This document shows positions 6,188 through 6,972 of a DNA stretch of 6,972 bases, one piece after another; positions within the stretch are counted from its first letter, which is position 1; every line of letters starts with the position of its first letter. Position numbers and translations under genes: made by a program. Source of the stretch: DAOTTI01 sp034437795. GTDB taxonomy: Bacteria > Chloroflexota > UBA11872 > UBA12225. The stretch is from the NCBI GenBank assembly GCA_034437795.1, contig DAOTTI010000004.1:1-6972 (forward strand). Reading direction: 5' to 3'. The notes beneath the pieces are model-generated. The model did not search any database, was not told the DNA's origin, and saw nothing but the letters and a program-made list of their open reading frames with translations.

Positions 6188-6690
6188 GCTGCCGGCACGT
6201 CCAGCGCAGCGGCCGTCTGGATCAGGCCATCGGTTGATATTTGGAAATTTGGAAGCGACACCGCTTATACTGCGGCCGCCTGGTAGGAGGTCAGGACCTG
6301 GTGAAGCAGCGGTACTTGGCGCTGGTTCCGACCCACTAGTGCTGTTTCAGACGACCTCTTTGGGAATGCCAGCCCGCGCACCAGGGAAGGCCATGCCAGG
6401 TCGCTGGCCTGATGGGGCACTTGGGGTTCAACTGGCCAGCATGGGGCCTCGCCCGCCCGAGCACAGGCGCGGCGAGGCACCCACCAGTCTCACCATCGTG
6501 GCATGTGCTACCTGACGGGTGGGGGCGATCCTCCAGCAAGGCAGTCGACGGGCGAGCCAATCTCCGCTCGTGTTCAGATACTGCCTGGGGGGCCCTGCGA
6601 ACAGACCTGCGACGCAGACAACGCGATGCCGGCCATCGACAGCGCCACCGCCGAAACCGTTGCCACCCCCACACTAACGCGAGCTTCATA
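6188..6690. other. Region without a convincing gene
   Basis: Several open frames of 60-140 codons cross this stretch on both strands, but none has recognisable domain order, a good ribosome-binding site, or the codon bias of the intact genes. The first ~160 bp (to 6346) is the start-less upstream continuation of the endonuclease frame. A locally AT-rich patch (6235-6272) stands out from the GC-rich background. I read this as degraded sequence between two gene relics. A small diverged gene cannot be excluded. Confidence 0.5.
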
Positions 6691-6691
6691 G

Positions 6692-6972
6692 CCCAGCTCA
6701 GATCGAAACCTCTACGTCGCAGCACACGGAACAACGGCCAACACAGAATGGCGAGCGCAACCACAGTCGCCGCAGGGGCAGGTGCTGGCCGTGTGGGGAC
6801 GCCGGGGCACCAGCCCCGGGGAGTTCGACCTGCCTGGAGGGATCGCCGTGGATGGGCAGGGCAACGTCTACGTGGCTGACACGCGCAACCACCGCATCCA
6901 GAAGCTCTCCCCGCAGGGGCAGCGGGTAACTCAGTGAGGTGGCAGGGAGATGGTCGAGGTGCCTTCTTCTGG
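6692..6972 (+). pseudogene. Relic of an NHL-repeat beta-propeller protein gene
   Basis: The frame ending at the TGA 6935-6937 encodes an NHL repeat: SPQGQVLAVWG, SPGEFDLPGGIAVDGQGNVY, VADTRNHRIQKLSPQGQ. SPQGQ occurs at both ends of the repeat, as expected for propeller blades in register. Just upstream, DRNLYVA (6701-6721) aligns with GQGNVYVA. Its continuation TRNN is found only after moving to another frame (codons from 6724), so about one base is missing. The terminating TGA falls where the next blade would have the W of VWG. NHL proteins are often extracellular or membrane-anchored six-bladed propellers that mediate binding. Here no start codon, signal peptide or complete propeller is visible. 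It could be the last blades of a decayed gene. The region past 6937 resembles a diverged blade start but the window ends. Confidence 0.6.

Noticed and set aside
6265..6480. Minus-strand frame with LVGRNQRQVPLLHQVL, resembling the VGR...L...L lead-in of AAA/STAND ATPases
   Set aside because: It is tempting as the N-terminus of the nuclease remnant, but the match is short, no Walker A motif follows, and it lies in a different frame.
6503..6691. 62-codon plus-strand ORF beginning MCYLTGGG
   Set aside because: No ribosome-binding site, no domain, and composition unlike the intact genes.
6575..6764. Hydrophobic stretches in two minus-strand frames (VALAILCWPLF and VSVGVATVSAVALSMAGIAL) as a broken membrane protein
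   Set aside because: The segments are in different frames, partly antisense to the NHL relic, and have no recognisable family. Chance hydrophobic runs cannot be excluded.

Overview
This is a high-GC bacterial window that most likely comes from a Chloroflexota (Thermomicrobia-like) genome or a related high-GC lineage. The assignment is an inference. It rests on the GC-rich code, the CehA/McbA-type metallohydrolase, the SelA-like PLP enzyme, an NHL-repeat relic, and many intergenic hairpin repeats of the 'CCCTCACCCT + GGGAGAGGG' type. No ribosomal marker is present to confirm it.

Layout from left to right. Positions 1-220 hold two copies of a 35-bp hairpin repeat. Positions 221-1876 (+) encode a PHP-type metallohydrolase of the CehA/McbA family, with an N-terminal carboxypeptidase-regulatory-like sandwich and an unusual His/Gly-rich insert. 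Positions 1877-2158 hold three related hairpin repeats. Positions 2159-3028 (+) encode a UbiE-like SAM-dependent methyltransferase whose last codons lie inside a 21-bp (3 x 7) tandem repeat. Positions 3207-4145 (+) encode an APH-fold small-molecule kinase. Positions 4146-4335 are a convergent intergenic region with two back-to-back hairpins. Positions 4336-5541 (-) encode a SelA/DgaE-like PLP enzyme. Positions 5542-5914 hold a nested inverted repeat containing a third copy of the 35-bp element. Positions 5915-6187 (-) carry the C-terminal part of a PD-(D/E)xK (Mrr-like) endonuclease that looks 5'-truncated. About 500 bp without a convincing gene follow. From about 6700 to the window end there is a frameshifted, stop-interrupted relic of an NHL-repeat beta-propeller gene (+).

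The four intact genes are ordinary metabolic or housekeeping families. Their 178-282 bp gaps are full of repeats, so they are probably separate transcription units rather than one operon. A shared pathway is not evident. The metallohydrolase and the PLP enzyme are both of types that act on amino-sugar, amide or ester-like small molecules, but that link is speculative. The right quarter is a zone of gene decay. I did not find a convincing new multi-gene system. The most distinctive features are the repeat families (one with compensatory stem changes), the microsatellite that has entered a coding end, the His-rich insert, and the two gene relics.
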